A stretch of 64,000 bases of DNA, taken from NCBI GenBank assembly GCA_013397935.1, contig VZRN01000229.1:325343-389342 (forward strand), read 5' to 3'. Below are positions 51,381-63,400 of the stretch, piece by piece (position 1 is the stretch's first letter; each line of letters begins with the position of its first letter). Origin of the DNA: Dasyornis broadbenti (Eukaryota > Chordata > Aves > Passeriformes > Dasyornithidae). A program made the position numbers and the translations under genes. The notes under the pieces were generated by a model. The model was not told the DNA's origin. It made no database searches and saw nothing but the letters and a program-made list of their open reading frames with translations.

Positions 51381-54094
51381 GTTGGATCAGGCACCTCCTA
51401 GTGCTGAACTGGTGGGGAGTGTTGGCCAGACGTCTGTGGACCTGGGTGCCCTTGGCTCTGGGGGATGCTCTGGGCTTGGGGAGATGTTGGTGCCGGGATG
51501 TGGTTGCGGCCACGGGGGAGTGCAACCAGCTGACACACATCGAACAGGGATGGGATCCAAGTCAATAAGCTGCACGCCCTGCCAGCAGCACAGCATGTCC
51601 TGAAATGCTCCCGGTGGGAGCTGGAGGTAGGAGAAGGGAGTTTGTGTTGTATGTGTCTTATCTTTCCAGTTTCAGCATTGACTGAGTTACAGACTCAGAA
51701 GCTGAGGACAGGAACAGAGAACTCTGAGGCTTGGTCGTGAACATCTCTTCTTAAGCTTCCCAGCCTTCCCCTGGAAAATAATTTCCTTTTTAGCTCCTTT
51801 ACCCTCCTCAAGTTGCGCACTCTTAGCCTTCAGCTCTTAGTTTCCAACCACAGATTTTAACCATGGCCAGCTTAGACCTCCTGATTCTCACACTGATGCT
51901 GATCCTGCAGGATTATCCCTCCCTAGAGAGCCTTTGTGTCCTTTCAGTGCTTCAGCATTGCCAGGTTCTTTGGTGGTCATCTCAGCAGTCTCTGAGAGAG
52001 GAGGAGACGCTCTCTGAGAGTGACAGATGCGGGAGACATGATGTTTGATGATATTCTGGAGCTGCTAATCTCCATCATAGTAAAGAAGCCAAGAGAGGTG
52101 CCTCTCTCAAAAAGGTATTAGATGCCTAAAATTCCACAAAATTAATATCATCCTCAGTTCCTTTTGTCACGTTCTCAATTCTCCTGGTCACCTGCCTTGT
52201 TCTTCTCCGCCTACATCCTACATTGATCTTCTCTGAACGTAGCCAAGCCTTCAGCATCTCAGTTGGGCTTTCTGGAGTAACAAATAGACCTGAGGGATGA
52301 CAAGTATTGAATGGATGGTAGCATTGGCTTGGGGATAAATAATGTAGTGAGTTGGAGAGGGATTAAAACTGGCTTTTGTAAATAAGCTTCTCATGGATGT
52401 TGACTTGGGGACATGGTGAGACAAAGGTCACTGCAGTGTCTATGAAGCCTGTTGTGTTGTTTGAGAGATGAAATATCAGAATGTGGCTGGATACCTTTGG
52501 TCTGTCTGTTCCTTCTGCTTGGACCTTTTTGGGATTAAACTCTCTAAACTGCTGCAGTTCACAAACTCAAGCCCAGTATCAGAAGAAAAAATAAATCAAG
52601 TGCCTTGTATTGAACCCTGAGCTCATGGCTCCTGCTGTACCTAGGGCTGTGGTAACACAGTGCAATGCCTGGCTTGAGGCTGAGGAGAAGGGTTTGCTGA
52701 GAAAGTGAAAACATGTTGTGCCCGCTTTACAAGAGGGCAACCCTTCCTTCTCCTTCCATTTGATTATTTTTTTCATGTTGTGTTTGCTGCTGTTGCACTG
52801 CAAGGGAGAGCAGCCCTTTCAGGACAGAGGTGGGAGGGCAGAGCACTTGTTATGAGGAGCTCTTTGCCACAGGAAGCACTTTCCTATTGGAGCAGCAGTA
52901 GCAGCAGCTACATCCACAGATGCTGCAGCAGTGCCTGTGTCAGTGGCACTGTATTTCCCACTTCAGCCCTCCTGTCACCCCTTCGTTCCCTGAGATCCTT
53001 CCTCCCCATCACCTTGCTGCCATATGCCTTCGTTTCCCTCACTTTGAGACTTCCCAGGAGGGCACAGGCACTTCATGGGAGGGACACGCTCTGCCCTGTG
53101 TGTGACAGCCACCCGTCCTGTCCTTGTGGTTCCCCCTGCCCACAAGAGGGGTGAGGTTTGGTTTGTGTTCACCAGGCAGCTGGCCTGGCTGTGGGCTCAA
53201 GGCTGGGCTACATGTACCATCATCATTGCTTTGGCCACCGGCAAGGGTGGGCAGGTATCACATGGACCCCCTCTGGCACTGCCAGCCAGGCTCCTGCCTG
53301 TCCCCATGGTCCTGCCTGTCACCAGGGATTCGCCTGCCTCTCCCTCCCTCCTGCTGTCCTGCTGCAGGAGCCGGAGGCGAAGCCAAGTGGATTTGGCAGG
53401 CTGTGAGGAGTGAGCCCAGCCCTCATGGGGTGCCACTGGTTTGAATAACAGCATTCATAGCGCTCAGTACCAGCTGATCAATTGGGAGAATATCAATCCC
53501 GGTGCCATGGAAGAGCCCTGGATCAGGGAAAAGTGGCAGTTGTGAGCACTGTCCAACCCAATGTCCAAATGGAAAGGTGCTTTCACATCTCTAATCAAGT
53601 GTTACTTAGTGGAGAGCCCCTTTCTTGTAAGCCTTTGTTCTCTGCTAATTGTAGATTGAATCACGGGAGGAGGGATTGGATTCTGGCATAATTTTAAAAA
53701 TTTGTTCATTCTATTTGCTGAGGGGAACAAATTACAGAGAAGACCTCTCAGCACTGGGACAAAAGAGTGGCTCTAAAACCCTTTTCAGCCAAACAAGTAT
53801 TTGAGCAGGAGGTCTGATGGATGGTGCTTAAAGACATGGTTATTGCAGGAAGGTTGGCATCAACAATCACAACGTGCAAGAACGTTCTCCCAAGGGTTAT
53901 TGTAAGTGTGTGTCTCCCTGTAATCCTGCTTGTGTGGAGCCCCTAAACACCCCGAGTCCCCCCAGTGACCTCTGTGGCATCAGCCATAGCAGAGCAGTAG
54001 CACAGCAAGCACCAGTAGGTCACTTCTCTCTTGCTAAATAAGAAACCGGAATGGAATCAGCCCTTTCAGAGTGACATCACTGCCCATGCCAGGG

Positions 54095-54150
54095 GACTTG
54101 GAAATGGATGATCTTTAAGGTCTGTTCCAACCCAAACCATTCCATAACTC
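54095..54150 (+). mobile_element. CR1 LINE 3' terminus remnant
   Basis: GATGATCTTTAAGGTCTGTTCCAACCCAAACC, split here as GATGATCTTTAAGG and TCCAACCCAAACCATTCC, is the terminal piece of a sense CR1. Only about 55 bases survive. Confidence 0.75.
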
Positions 54151-57099
54151 TTTCCCTGGCCCCCGCTCAAGTGGAGTTCAAGTCCAGCAGAAAGCAGTGC
54201 TTCTGCTTTGGGACCTGTGAGGAGCCTGGGCAGGAACACACTTGGTGTTACGATGTATCAGAACAGGGTGACTTTGGGGTTTTCACAGGAATGGCTTTGC
54301 TGCCAGCAGCAGTGCTGGGTGTTGAATTAGGGACAGATTCACCCTTGGCAAGCTTGAAAGCATTTCAGATGACTTCTGTCCCTGCTTCACTGCAGCATGG
54401 AACAAAATCAGTGTTGGAGAAGATGTCATACTTAGACATCACTGTTTTGACAGGTCGATTTCTAGGATATTTATTAACATAGCATGGAATGTCACAGAAA
54501 GGTTTGTCAGATAAACTAACCAACTGAAGTGTCTTACATGAGACACTTCATGTCTCTCTTACCTGAGACTTCCTTGATTTTATTGAGGTGCTTTTAACTT
54601 CCATTCAGGCTCTCAATTCATCCCATTCAGGCCTTTCTGAAAGACCCTCTGCAAACTGCTGATAGAAACTGAATGTGGCTTGGGGATCAGGCCCTGCCTG
54701 CTCTGTGTGTGTCTGGGTGCTCTGGGAGGCAGAAGCAAGCAGCAGTGTGAGTTGTTTGCTCATGGTGTAAGGACAAAACTCTTCTCTTATGGTTTCCTCT
54801 GCAATCCCAGGAAGAGAAGGATATCTCTTTGTCCTTGTCAGCCCTCTGAAACAGCAGGATCTTTGTCCTAATCGAGGGGGGCAATGATCAGACAAAACAG
54901 TGGTGATGAAACCATGCTGACACCACCAGGACTGTTCCCTTGCAGGCAGAAGCAGCACAGCTCCTTCAGCCCGAGCTGTGCAGCATCTGGGAGAGATGGC
55001 ATGATGGGACCAGGCACAGTGGGTCAGCCCAGGGGTTCATCCTGCATCCCATCCCCTGCAGAGGCTGCAAGCGCCTGCTTAAGGGACAGTTCGTGAACAT
55101 GGACAGCATACTGTAATTTTATAAAAGAGTTTTCTCTATAATTAATTGGAGTAGGTAACCAGAGCCCCTGCTGTCACTGGTGACCTAAGAAATCAAGAGG
55201 CAGTGACAAGGCTGGTGCTTCTCTGAGGAGGTGCTGGGCTCAGCAGGCAGCTGTGGCTTCCCAGCAGAAGTACAGTGGCAATAAGAGCTGCACATGCACT
55301 GGAGTTGTAAAGCATTTCTTCCAGTGTCACAGGAGTTTGTACTTGGAATGTGGACGCAGGTGTCTGAGCTTCCTCACTGCCTGAGGTGAGGAATGCTGGG
55401 GTGCTGAGGCAGCTGCTGGGGGAGCTTCCAGGCCTGATACTGTGAAACCTCTCCACTGGCTATCGGGAGGAGGTGACATAAAGCATATTAGTGACATTTT
55501 CCAGTGGCACTTAACTGGGAGGAGCAGTGAGTGCCAGACAGTGAACTAATACAAAAGCTGTAGCTGAGTGAAAAAGGGACAGAAAGAAATAAAATGAGAT
55601 TCAGGCTCTGGGCCTCTTCCCATCAGAAATCCATCTCTTCCTTACCTGTGTCTACTACACATCTTGCTTTTGTGTGTAAAAATGTTCTGTTTTGAAGTAA
55701 CAAGCAATCCAGAGAGTGGTAGGACTTGCCTTTGTAGGAAGGAAAGGAAATAAAAGGAGGCAGGCTTTGCTGCTTCTTTGCTCAGCAGCTCTAAACAGAG
55801 AGTCTGGGGCCAGGGCATGAGCTGAGCCCCCCAGACTAGGTTTGGCTCCTCTGTTTTCCTCAGTGCATCCTGGTGCAGCCAGCATGCCCCTGGTATGAGA
55901 CATCCCATCCACCCAGGCAGAGCTGGAGTCAGCCACATTGTCCCCTGTGCGCCACCTGCATGTGATGCCCCAGTCTTGGCCAGTTCCCCACCCTTGGCAG
56001 TGGTGGCTCCTGGAGCTGGTGATGCAGCCATGGGGAGCTCTGCTGCTCCCTGGGATTTGTCTCCTTGTGGTTTTTAATCATTATTTCATTATTGGAGAAG
56101 GTGCAGTGCCATCAGATAACTTATTGTGGAAGCTCTGTCAGTGTGATTATTTCAATACTGCAACACTGCTGTGTGTTTTGCTGGAACATTCACATATTGA
56201 TTCCAGATGCCTTTGTTGCCTGTACTAGAAAGAAAGTCCCTTTCCCTTCACTCCCTGTGCAGAGAGAAACAAAGAGTAAAGGAAAGTAGATGTTATCTGA
56301 GGCTTGCTCACCTACTGAGGTAATTTCTGAGAGCTGCAGAGCCACTTACTGACTCATAACTAGGGCTTGTTTTCAAACCCTTAATAGATTTTTGAATTCT
56401 CTTACAATGGCAAACAAGGTTGCTCACTTGGGGACAAGCCAGGGATTGGCCTCAGTGAGCTGGATCACCTTTGTTCTGCTTTCATCAGCCTTCCCATGGG
56501 ACATTCCTCTGCCATAGGGGACAGAGTGGTGCTGCAGGGGGAGAGTCTCATGTCCCTCTTGGGCTCCTTTTGCTGGGCAGTCAGTGGCTGGCAGCTTGGG
56601 GGCCCAAGGGGTGGGGATGGGATGGGATGGGGAAGCCACTGCCAGGAGCGCAGTGAGTTATTGCACAGTCTTGGTGGGAGGTTTGCAAGTCAGTGTATGA
56701 TGTACAACTTCCCTGGTTATGTTTAATGCCTGCCTGTTGCTGTGCAGTGAGTTGGGGCTCAGCCTTGTTCCTGTGCTGAAACACAAAAACGCTTGTGATC
56801 AGTACCACATGGAATGATGTGCTGGGAAGGATGAGACCTTTCTCCTTAAGTGAGGAGTCACAGTTGGTCATTTGGTTGGTCTATAAAAAGAGAGATAGGG
56901 TTCTCTGGATATCACTACATGCTGCATATTTCACACAGCAGCCCTCTGCTTTTAGTGATGTGGTGTACAATGTGCCTGATCTTCCCTCAATTTGAGCCTG
57001 GTAAAAGCATGTCCCATCTTCTATTTGTTTATTTATTTATCATCTTGTTTTCAGCCTCTGCAAAGCTTGATATAGGTATAGAGCCTGGGAAACGTACAC

Positions 57100-57380
57100 A
57101 GAGCGGAGTAACAGATAGTTGTGATTTGGTTACAAGGCAATAATTTAAGTGGACAGGTTTAGCTGATAACATAAAGCACACGAGAGAAATCGCTTCAGTT
57201 TATAAATGTCAGTAGAGCCCCTGCGAATGAGCTGCTGCCTGGTGCTGCTGCTCCATCTAATATATTATAAGGAGATATAAACAGATGTCTGAAAAAATCT
57301 GGCTGACCAAGATTAAAAGAATGGGGCTGTAAATTAAAGTCTTCCTCAGTGTCTCTTTAAGCAACTTTATGAAGAGAGCA
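57100..57380. promoter_or_regulatory. Candidate conserved intronic element
   Basis: Repeat-free stretch with GGCAATAATTTAAGTGG, TTTAGCTGATAACATAAAG, ATATATTATAAGGAGATATAA and TAAATTAAAG. GATA and homeodomain-type cores are dense. Texture only. Confidence 0.22.
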
Positions 57381-57887
57381 CATCCAAATAAAACGAGTGC
57401 TAATGCATGGAGGGATCTGCAGGTGGTTTGGGCTGTGGAGCCTTGGGCACGTGGCAGCACCCAGGGGTGGGGATGGTTTGTGGGGACAGCAGTGTAAGTC
57501 AGAGCCAGCATGGGAGACCAAAGCCTGTCCTGGTGCTTCTGCAGCTGGTAAAGGGATTAAATCAAGAACAGGAATAACACCATCCCAACAGTGTTGCCAC
57601 AGGATCAGTATCTCCCGCTTGGAAAATAAATGCTGTCGCTCTACTTTGACATTTATTCCCAATAAAGACCTTGTCATTTGTGCAGTGACAAGGGGTTTAT
57701 GCTCTGGGAGTACTTTACCTGTTGGACACTGTGTTTTTAGCTGCAAGGCAGCTGAGTGATTGAGGGGCAGGTGGGTGGCACGTCCCCATCAGGGGCACTG
57801 GGTGCTCTGTGCAAACCCTGTGGCTTTCTCAAAGATCCATCATCCCAAGGCGATGCAATAACACCTATTCAAACTGCAGCAGAGTAT

Positions 57888-58127
57888 GTTCAGGTTGGAT
57901 ATTAGGAAGGAGCCCTTCCCTGCGAGGATGCTGAGGCCCTGGCACAGGGTGCCCAGAGAAGCTGTGGCTGCCTCTGGATCCCTGGAAATGTCTAGGGCCA
58001 AGCTGGACAGGGCTTGGAGCAGCCTGGAATAGTGGAAGGTGTCCCTGCCCATGGCAGAGGATGGAACTGGGTGGGATTTAAGGTCCCTTCCAACCCAGAC
58101 CATTGTGGGATTCTATGATTCTGTGAT
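57888..58127 (+). mobile_element. CR1 LINE 3' fragment, about 240 bp
   Basis: Sense orientation: GGTTGGATATTAGGAAGGAG, GGCCCTGGCACAGGGTGCCC, AGCTGGACAGGGCTTGGAGC, GGTCCCTTCCAACCCAGACC and the terminus GATTCTATGATTCTGTGATT. The terminal repeat is well kept. Confidence 0.95.
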
Positions 58128-58489
58128 TTTGTTTTAAATTTATTTAAATTTATTTTAATTGTGGTTAAAAAAATCCCAAGAGCGGGATATTTTTTGAGTG
58201 GTAAGGAGTACAAACCAGTTGTGGGGGCAGGAGTTTGTTGCTTCCCCCTTGACAGCTGTAGCCTTTTTGTCAGGTTAGTGGAGGGGCTTTCACAGGTATT
58301 TCTACTCACTGAGTAGTTGATTTAGAGGTGGAAAATTAATTAGAATGGAAACTCTTCTTTCCCTTTATGAGGAGCAAGGGATGAGGTCTAGCAGCTGTAG
58401 GATTTGCAGCTCTCAGGGAAGTGGAACCATTCTGTAACACATCTATACAGTGCCTACCTGTGGATACACATCTTTTATTTGTCTAAGGT

Positions 58490-59000
58490 GTCAAGGAGAA
58501 AAAATGTAACAAAATGGCTTAAATATAAATATGTTTTTATATTTTTTAATTGAGTTTCATTTCCCAATTGAAACTTAATGCAAACAATGAGTAAAAAATT
58601 AATTTCTCTCGGGAAAAAGCTTTTAACAGAATGATTCTGTTTTAGCAGCATGTGAAGCTGTGTAATTGCTTACATATGTATTGCTCCAATGTGTGCTCCC
58701 AGTTGTTGAATAATATAAAATTATAGGAATCAAAGAGAATCAACTATTTTTAAGGGAAATGTCTAGAAGCTACATATTGAAATGATTAAAATTCAAGATT
58801 TCCAGCTTACTCGTCTAAATCAGCAATTTTAATCACATTATTCAAGTCAACCCACCCTCAAACACACTTTCTGCTTCAAAATACCCCAAACTAAATAAGA
58901 CAGAAGACCTTCCTTGTACAGCTATAATATTTTTAAGTGACAATGTCAATCTTTTTGTTGAAAACAGAGATGTTTTTCATGGTTTATTTATTAAAGCAGC
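58490..59000. promoter_or_regulatory. AT-rich 500-bp candidate conserved element
   Basis: The longest AT-rich, repeat-free block in the window. It includes TTTTTAATTGAG, AAAAATTAATTTC, GTAATTGC, TTAATCACATTATTC and ATTTATTAAAG, plus an inverted repeat with 11-base arms and one mismatch (58549-58559 and 58569-58579). It begins about 360 bases after a CR1 end. It may be a conserved non-coding element or an AT-rich relic. Confidence 0.25.
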
Positions 59001-59681
59001 ATGTTTGTCCTGCTGTGCCATGAACCTGGGCTGCTGTGCAGAATGGCAAGGAGAAATCCCTGGAGCGCTGAGAGCTGCTTAAACGCATCAAGGCTGAGAT
59101 ATTTGCTCTGGGGTTTGGATGCTCTTGGTCAAATCTCGTTTAGTGTGCAAAGCAGGAGCAGGAACGGTTTGTGTATTCACTGATGGCAGCCTCTGTAATT
59201 TGGCCGTGCTGGGTGTGGAGCTCATGTGCACCAGGTCTGTGCTTGGTTTTATTTACTGCTCGCAGAGAGCAGTAACGGGAGGGCTGGACCTCCCAGCTAC
59301 CCAGGCCTTCTTGAGCCTGTTCCCCTGCTTTCCCTTTGGATGATTCTTTCAAGCAAAGCCCACCTGCCTCCTTCCTCTCCCCTGGCAACCGGGAGGCTGA
59401 TGTGGCCAGATGCAGCGGGGGCATGGCAGCCGGAGCGCTCCGTGCTGTGCTCCTCTGACGGGGGCTATTCCTGGCTGTGCCTGGCAGCCTAGAGCTGCTT
59501 CAGCCAGTGCTAGGGCTGTAACCCAGCTGGCCCTGTGCTGGTGACACAGCCAAGAAAGCCACTGGCTTTAGGAGGGGAGGGACCCAGCTCGCCCCTCACT
59601 TTGCCATCTGAGCATGTTTGTGTCTGCGGAGGAGGAGATTGTCCTCCTGTGTCCGTGTGTTCAGCACGCAATGACATTTTA

Positions 59682-59772
59682 TCCTAGAACAGCTTGGGTT
59701 GGAAGGGACCTTAAAGCTCATCTCGTTCCACATCCCTGCCATGGGTAGGGACATCTCCCACTAGACCAGGCT
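59682..59772 (-). mobile_element. CR1 LINE 3' fragment, short
   Basis: Inverted CR1 3' end: ATCCTAGAACAGCTTGGG, TTGGAAGGGACCTTAAAGC, CATCTCGTTCCACATCCC and GGGACATCTCCCACTAGACC. About 90 bases remain. Confidence 0.9.
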
Positions 59773-61366
59773 ATCATTTGCTTTGTTTTCCTTGATGGCA
59801 GAGCCCTGTCTCGGTGTCTCCTGAACCAAGGACAGGAGATGTGGTGTTGCCCTTTTCATGGAGATCCTACAAACTCCTTTCTGACCAGCATGTCCCAGCT
59901 CCACCACCAGTGAGGGGCACGGCTTGGAGATGGCACTGGCTTCCTGCAGAGCCCAAATTCTCAGTGTGGGAGGATACTCCCGTAGGTTAAAGGTCCCATG
60001 GTTCACAAGTTTAAAGAGCAGGAGGAGGTTAGGATCTGTCTATGGAAAGTATTCCAAATGTGGAGGAGCCATGTCTAGCCTGTCCTCCCATAGTTTAAGA
60101 TGGGAAGATAATCACATCTGTCTTCTCACGTATCCAACCAAAGCAACTTCTAGTGAACAGGATGTGTTGGAGAGAAAGAGGGTCTGTCAGAAATGCAAAC
60201 CTTTTTTTAATAGGAAATCCTCCAAGATGGATTTTCCTGGTTTTTCTAAATGCATTTATACCTTCTAGATGGCTCCAGGCTTTGAAATGTTTTTGTCTGA
60301 ATTGTGACAAACATCCCAGTTTTATGTAGGAAGCACCAGGTCCTTTGATAAGGGAAATGTCTCTTTGGTCTTGAACAGGGAGGGATCAATCTGGTTGTTC
60401 CTGAGACTCGAGCTTTTTGTCTTTGAGTACATGTATTTACTGTACAAAATAATTACCCTTGTCTTCACTTCCCTTTGGTAGGAGATGCTGCCTGTCTCCT
60501 GCAAGCTGTTACTCTATTCTAGGTATCTTTTTAGGTAAAAGGAGAGTGAGGAAGGAAAGGCTGAATAGGGAATCCTCCTCAAGAGGGAGGAAGGTGCCAG
60601 CTGTGTCTGTCCAGCTGTGAGCAGCTCCGTAGCTGTCTAGCTGCAGCCTGGCTGTCCTAAGCAGGCAGATTTCCTGCATTAAGAGAAGAAGAAGTGCCAT
60701 CAAGAAGTAGCAACCAAATATTGCCTCCTTTCTAACCCAGTGATGGACTGGCCGTATTGAGATGTGTTTGTGGTGAATAGTGACCGAGGGAAAACACCCT
60801 GAATTTCCTGTCTTTTCTGCATTTAAACCCAAAGCTTAATGTATTCTGTGTATTTTTGTTGGCAGATAGTAGTGATCATAAATTCCTTTTAATACAGTAT
60901 TTCCATACCAACACAGCCTTGATGTGCAGCGTACCGGGCTGTACTCTGTGGGATGCTTTGATTTCCCTTTGGCAACTGCATTTTATTCTGTCTGCCCCAA
61001 TCAGCAACCAATTCCCCTTTCTCCATGTAGCCTCCAAATCCACTCCCGATGTGGAGTTTTAGTGCTCTCCTAGGAGCTGGGCTGGAAGGGAGAAAGGAAC
61101 CACTGTCTGCTGGGCTCGGGGTTTTACCTCCGCTGTGGATCAGAGCCAGTCAGGCAGCACAGGATCAGGCTGATGTTTCTGGGAGGGTAAAGCAGCACTT
61201 TAGGGGTGCTGCTGGAGGGGAGTCAGTGATGGATATCCCACTCCTCACTGTGTGGATAAAGCTTTTCTCCCCTTCTCTCAGGGACGAGCATGTGCCTTCA
61301 GCTCCCAGTTCCTCCCAAAGGTGGAACAGTGTATGTGCTCTGAAATAATGTAACCTTTGTTTGTAG

Positions 61367-61487
61367 GTCAGGCTGTTCCTGCAGGGTCACACGTGCGGCT
61401 GAACCTGCAGACTGGAGAGAGAGAAGCCAAGCTCCCAGACAGCAAAAATGGGGAGAGTGTCACGAGAGAAGAGAGAAGAAGGAAAAG
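61367..61487 (+). CDS. SIL1: SIL1 coding exon 4: conserved [17 protein letters not shown] block
   Basis: The acceptor TTTGTTTGTAG precedes 121 bases that complete the split Gly codon and give 39 full codons plus two bases (phase 1 in, phase 2 out). The donor is AAAAG|GTACAG at 61488. The first 22 residues after the split Gly, [14 protein letters not shown] and then TGEREAKL, are identical to human SIL1 as I know it, which fixes the identity of the gene. The exon then diverges into a hydrophilic, basic tail ([17 protein letters not shown]) leading to the next exon, which should continue with the LDIN-type segment. The block lies just before the Armadillo-like core that clamps lobe IIb of the BiP ATPase domain. 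Frame is intact. Confidence 0.97.
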
Positions 61488-62069
61488 GTACAGACATGCA
61501 AGGCATTGGGCTGGATGGGCTGTGGGATTCATGCCTTTTATTAGAGGCCAGGTTCCCTGGTGCACTCAATTACTGTCTCTTCCTGAGACTTAATTGCAGG
61601 GTTAGGAGCTCAGCAGTGCTGAAAGCAGAGCTCTCTCCTTTATGATCCCTTTGGGATGGCAGTGGAAGTGCCCTGAGTGCTCATTCAGAGACACCTTCAT
61701 GGCTTCTCATGCCACGACACTGAAACTAAATTGGCAACGTGGCTTCTTTGAATTACATTTAGCCTTTTGAAATATCTGCACCAACTGGTCTGACACTGCA
61801 TTCTGAGCCCACCAGCTGGGAACAGCTGTGAGGGGCTGAATGCTGGCCTGAGCCAGATGCTGTGTTCCGGCTGGGAGCAGCCTTACAGCCTCACCTGCAG
61901 ACCCAGCACTGCCACAGTAACAGGAGATAACACCACCCACCTATTTAAATGTGATTTAAACCCCAGCTGGTGAAGACTTTTCACTTAGAACACTCCTAAC
62001 AAAGACTGGTTTAGTTACTATGGGGAATTTTGTTCCTGAAGCATGTGGGATTTCCCAATGCAACGAGAG

Positions 62070-62300
62070 ATGGAAATGCTCAGGGAGCGTGGGGTGCTGG
62101 GGGCAGCTGGGCAGGAGCTGAGCTCAGGCTCAGGCTCCTGTTGGGACATGGGCTGTTTGCACAGTGGGCTTTTGTCTCTTGAAATGCTCAGGGCAATGCA
62201 ATGCAGGGGGGCATGCAAGGCCTGGAGTGTCTGGAGACTCCAAGCCTTAAAAATCAGCCCCTGAAGCACCCCTGATCCAGATCTCGCAATTGCCAAGGCT
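62070..62300 (-). repeat. Duplicated segment, copy A
   Basis: Its 3' 160 bases (62141-62300) align without a gap to 62614-62773, with 22 mismatches by hand count. Weaker similarity extends upstream to about 62070. Shared landmarks on the plus strand are CAGTGGGCTTTTGTCTCTTG, GGGCAATGCAATG, CAAGGCCTGGAGTGT and TTGCCAAGGCT. Read on the minus strand, both copies keep an open frame encoding SGVLQGLIFKAWSLQTLQAL in copy A and GVLQGLMFKACSLQTLQAL in copy B. The repeat family is unknown to me. Confidence 0.8.
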
Positions 62301-62544
62301 CTCTCTCGGGATGAGTCACGGGGTATTTGTATAATCTTAGGAACAAAACTGCGAAGGTGTTCTGGAAGGTGTGGGGCGAGTGCCGAAGCGTGGTCGGAGG
62401 AAAGGAGTGAGAGCAGGAGGGTTTTGGTGCTGGAGCAGTCAGAGGTGCAGGGCCCCCATCGAGCCCCCTTTGCCCCAAGGTGCTGCCGGCCCCACTGCGC
62501 AGCTGCTTTGGGCAGGGGATGCCCTGAGAGCTCTGTGCCTGCCC

Positions 62545-62773
62545 CAGGGATGCTTGGAGAGTGTGGGGCTCTGAGGGGCAGCTGCCTGGGTGGGGGCTGA
62601 GCTGGGGCACCTGTTGGGCCATGGGCTGGTTGTGCAGTGGGCTTTTGTCTCTTGAAGGGCACAGGGCAATGCAATGGAGGGCAGGAAGCAAGGCCTGGAG
62701 TGTTTGGAGGCTGCAAGCCTTAAACATCAGCCCCTGCAGCACCCCAGATCCAGGTTCCGAAATTGCCAAGGCT
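62545..62773 (-). repeat. Duplicated segment, copy B
   Basis: This is the second copy, displaced 473 bases from copy A in the same orientation. About 245 bases of unrelated or unrecognisably diverged DNA separate the two. It lies inside a 272-codon minus-strand ORF (62254-63072) whose remainder is Pro/Ala/Ser-rich and looks like chance coding. Confidence 0.8.
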
Positions 62774-63187
62774 GTCATGGCCTTCAGAACATGAATTGGG
62801 ATTTGGCGTGCCTGTGGCCTGATGCCACCTCTCGGCCCAGGAGTCCCTTTGGCTCCAGCAGGAAGGGTGGCAGGAGGTTTCCTGCTGGCTTTGGTGGCAT
62901 CGCTGCAGGGGCCACTCATGTCCAAGCCCTCTGTGCTAGTGACAGCTTTGCTCTTGGGGACACCGTTCTGCCCCAGCCCAGGCACACGAACTGTGCCCAG
63001 AGCCGGGAGCTGCATCAGTGGGACCCACCCTGTGGACAGGGATCCCCAGCCCCAGGGTGGCTGTGCCAGCAAACCCAGGGACCTTCAGTCCCAGTAACCC
63101 AGAGCCAGTGGAAGCCACAGCAATTCTCAAAGGTGGCAAGTGCCTAGAAGAATTGCAAAGAGAAGCGGATGTTTTTTAAGAAAGCAG

Positions 63188-63400
63188 TATTTATTTACAG
63201 AAAATCAGGAAAACATATGACTTACAGAACAAGAATCTTTATAACAGCAACAATGAATAGAACGTATTTACAGGAGGGCCTGTAGAGTAACAATCTTCAG
63301 AACATATTTACAAAAGGGCCTATTAATAACAATCTTCAAAACTTATTTACAGAAAACGTATAACATGTAAAACATATATACAAGAAGCCTAGAACATGTT
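63188..63400. repeat. Minisatellite, about 40-bp unit
   Basis: The best two units are 63260-63299 and 63300-63338. They share GAAC(G/A)TATTTACA, GGGCCT and TAACAATCTTCA. Degenerate neighbours with TTATTTACAG or CTTACAGAAC extend the array on both sides, to about four or five units. On the minus strand it forms the 3' untranslated part of the candidate antisense exon. Confidence 0.8.
63190..63195 (-). terminator. Candidate polyadenylation signal AATAAA
   Basis: AATAAA on the minus strand lies about 500 bases downstream of the stop of the acidic-repeat frame. It sits in the first, degenerate unit of the 40-bp minisatellite, where it arises from the recurring GTAAATA motif. Pyrimidine-rich DNA (CTGCTTTCTT, then CTTCTCTTTGC) follows. 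It would end a transcript running opposite to SIL1. Confidence 0.4.

Larger units (their letters stand above)
34950..61366 (+). other. SIL1: SIL1 intron 3 (26.4 kb)
   Basis: It begins GTAACT and ends TTTGTTTGTAG. It contains CR1 fragments (37850, 41013, 48443, 54095, 57888, 59682), a TA microsatellite (40950), a GT/GC run (48984) and several AT-rich candidate regulatory blocks. I found no internal gene. ORFs of 140-183 codons (for example 37225-37776, 44200-44712, 46235-46669 and 46966-47463) show no domain, signal or splice framing. Confidence 0.85.

Noticed and set aside
62254..63072. 272-codon minus-strand ORF as a gene
   Set aside because: Only the duplicated segment within it recurs. 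The rest is Pro/Ala/Ser-rich and begins downstream of the candidate polyadenylation signal.
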